In this document: one piece after another, positions 6,247 to 7,926 of the stretch | How positions within the stretch are numbered: the first letter of the stretch is position 1 | Layout of the letters: each line of letters begins with the position of its first letter | DNA from: DASTCC01 sp035711465 | GTDB lineage: Bacteria > Acidobacteriota > Vicinamibacteria > Vicinamibacterales > SCN-69-37 | Assembly (NCBI GenBank): GCA_035711465.1 | Contig: DASTCC010000481.1 | Span: 1 to 7,926, forward strand | Reading direction: 5' to 3' | Length of the DNA: 7,926 bases | Translations under genes and position numbers: made by a program | The notes under the pieces: model-generated | The model's database searches: none | What the model was told of the DNA's origin: nothing | What the model saw: the letters and a program-made list of their open reading frames with translations, nothing else

Positions 6247-7926
6247 ATGCAGAAGCTGGGCGACATCGTCGCTGAACGCGCATTGGCGACTTTCGCTGGA
6301 CGAGCGATGGAATTGGACGCCCTCCTCCGCCTGTTCGAGGAGGGCGGCCCACTCGCGCTCTACATCCACGGCGTGGCAGGCATCGGGAAGTCCAGCCTGC
6401 TCGAGGTGTTTGCCACGCGCGTGCGTCAGGCGGGCGGCCGCGTCGTGAGGATCGACTGCCGCATCGTCGAGCCGACGATCCACGGTTTTCTGACCGAGCT
6501 CTCGGAGGCGATCGGCGCGCCGCCTTCCGCTGTCGAGGGGGTGGTCGAGCGCCTGTCCTCGTTCGACGAGCGGATCGCGATCACTCTCGACACGTTCGAA
6601 GCCTTTCGTCTGATGGACACCTGGATTCGGCAGGTCTTCATCCCGTCGCTTCCCGTGAATGCGCGCGTGGCCATCGCCAGCCGCAACCCGCCGTCGCCGG
6701 CGTGGCGGACGACCCCGGGTTGGCAGGGACTCTTCAGGAGTCTGCCGCTCGAGCCGCTGTCGGAGGTCGAAGCGCTCGGGTACTTGACGATGTCGGGCGT
6801 CGCCGCCGACGCGGCACGGCAAATCAATCTGATCGCACGCGGGCATCCGCTGGCGCTCAACATGGCCATGTCGATCGTCCTGTCGGACGCCCGACGGACG
6901 ATCGAAGAAGCAGGCCACCAGGTGATCGACGCGCTGTCCCGCTCGTATATCGAGGCCGTTCCCGATCCGATCACGCGGCGCGCACTGGAAGCCGGTTCCG
7001 TCGTCCGTTGCGTGACCGAGCCGCTCCTCCACGCGCTGCTGCCGGACATGCCCCCGCGTGACGGCGTCGAACGGCTCGCCGCGCTGCCATTCGTCGAGCC
7101 GGGTCGTGACGGCTTGTTCATTCATGATGCCGTGCGCACCGCGGTTGCCGGCGCGCTTGCGGCGCGCGATCCGGATGCCCATCGCCACTATCGCCGGGCG
7201 GCGTGGGCGTTCCTTCAGAACCGGCTGCGGCGCGTCCATGGGAAGATCGAACCGTGGCGTTACACCGCTGACCTGCTGTTTCTGATCCAGAATCCCGTGG
7301 TTCGCGAAGCGTTCTTCCCGAGCGGACCACAACCGCTCGCCATCGAGCCGGCCACACCGGACGACGAACCGGCCGTGCAGCAGATCGTCGGTGCGACGGC
7401 CGCTCCGGAACGCGACGCGCTCGGTGCCTGGTGGCGCTATCACCGTGACGGCTTCCGCATCGTCCGCGATCGCGACGGCGGCACGCGTGGATTCTGCGTG
7501 GTGATCCGTGCGTCGGACCTGCATGAAGCCGTCGATGCGTCCGATCCGGTTGCGGCCGCCTGGCGGCGCGACGTGGCAGCTCGGGACCCGGCGGCAGCGC
7601 TGTTGTGCCGACGCTGGCTCGATCGGGATGTGGGTGAAGCGCCGTGCGACACGCTGGCCGCGTTCTTCGTGGATTTGAAGCGGTCGTACATGGAAATGCG
7701 CGGCACGCTGCGTTGGGTCTACGCCGCGATCGCCAATCCCGAGCCGTTCGGGGACTTTGGCGCCAGACTGGGATTCCGGCCGCTCGCCGATCCGGCGACA
7801 GAGGTCGGCGGACAGATCCTGTACTCGGCCGTGCTCGACATGGGCCCCGGATCGGTCGATGCCTGGTTGGCGGCATTGATGGGAGCGGAGATCACGGCGG
7901 AGGACGTCGAGTCGTCGAAACGGCTC
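6247..7926 (+). CDS. STAND-type P-loop ATPase with GNAT-like C-terminal region (3' end beyond window)
   Basis: The frame from the ATG at 6247 is open to the window end, giving 560 residues and no stop. It begins with FAGRAMELDALL (16-27), the usual lead-in to STAND ATPases, then Walker A GVAGIGKSS (42-50), a Walker B-like strand IAITLDTFEAF (110-120), an arginine-containing strand RVAIASRNPP (140-149), and GHPLAL (199-204), the NB-ARC/MalT-type motif. A winged-helix-like segment, about 230-310, includes FIHDAVRTAVAGAL. After residue about 360 the protein changes: IEPATPDDEPAVQQIVG resembles the first strand and helix of GNAT acetyltransferases, and EPFGDFGARLGFRPL (499-513) resembles their last strand pair. 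Roles are inferred: ATP-dependent switch, possibly a regulator. The ribosome site is weak; GTG at 6244 or GTG at 6220 (overlapping the previous stop as GTGA) are alternative starts. Downstream ATG 6307 is rejected because it would cut into the FAGR lead-in. Confidence 0.85.
   Translation, partial: MQKLGDIVAERALATFAGRAMELDALLRLFEEGGPLALYIHGVAGIGKSSLLEVFATRVRQAGGRVVRIDCRIVEPTIHGFLTELSEAIGAPPSAVEGVVERLSSFDERIAITLDTFEAFRLMDTWIRQVFIPSLPVNARVAIASRNPPSPAWRTTPGWQGLFRSLPLEPLSEVEALGYLTMSGVAADAARQINLIARGHPLALNMAMSIVLSDARRTIEEAGHQVIDALSRSYIEAVPDPITRRALEAGSVVRCVTEPLLHALLPDMPPRDGVERLAALPFVEPGRDGLFIHDAVRTAVAGALAARDPDAHRHYRRAAWAFLQNRLRRVHGKIEPWRYTADLLFLIQNPVVREAFFPSGPQPLAIEPATPDDEPAVQQIVGATAAPERDALGAWWRYHRDGFRIVRDRDGGTRGFCVVIRASDLHEAVDASDPVAAAWRRDVAARDPAAALLCRRWLDRDVGEAPCDTLAAFFVDLKRSYMEMRGTLRWVYAAIANPEPFGDFGARLGFRPLADPATEVGGQILYSAVLDMGPGSVDAWLAALMGAEITAEDVESSKRL

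Noticed and set aside
6199..7524. A 441-codon minus-strand open frame opposite the STAND ATPase
   Set aside because: No recognisable motif and an Arg/Asp/His-rich composition; the plus strand carries Walker A, Walker B-like and GHPLAL motifs.

Overview
The window is high-GC bacterial chromosomal DNA with no sign of phage, IS, tRNA, rRNA or CRISPR content. The serine/threonine kinase remnant (Stk catalytic domain joined to the end of a PD40/TolB-like propeller), the exported TPR-type protein and the many signalling proteins are the kind of content seen in soil Acidobacteriota such as Vicinamibacteria. That placement is an inference from protein style, not a database match.

The minus strand holds, in transcription order: (1) a decayed serine/threonine protein kinase (5532 to 4395) that needs all three reading frames to be followed and has lost its kinase C-lobe and most of its propeller; (2) a secreted cysteine-rich protein of unknown function (from 4217) whose 3' end is ambiguous and as read overlaps the next gene; (3) a membrane histidine kinase with a large extracytoplasmic region (3010 to 1151); (4) an OmpR/PhoB-type response regulator only 4 nt downstream (1146 to 472); (5) the N-terminal part of an exported TPR-like protein (391 to the window edge). 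Genes 3 and 4 form a clear two-component operon, and gene 5 may belong to it or may be a target.

The plus strand holds a small exported cysteine-containing protein, probably a lipoprotein (5720-6223), followed closely by a large protein (6247 to the window end, at least 560 residues) with a STAND-type P-loop ATPase module and a downstream region resembling a GNAT acetyltransferase fold. The C-terminus of this protein lies outside the window.

The kinase remnant and the small exported protein diverge from a 187-bp intergenic region. No complete new defence or mobile system is visible. The most unusual items are the STAND ATPase with its acetyltransferase-like region, the unknown secreted protein with its doubtful 3' end, and the internally deleted kinase.
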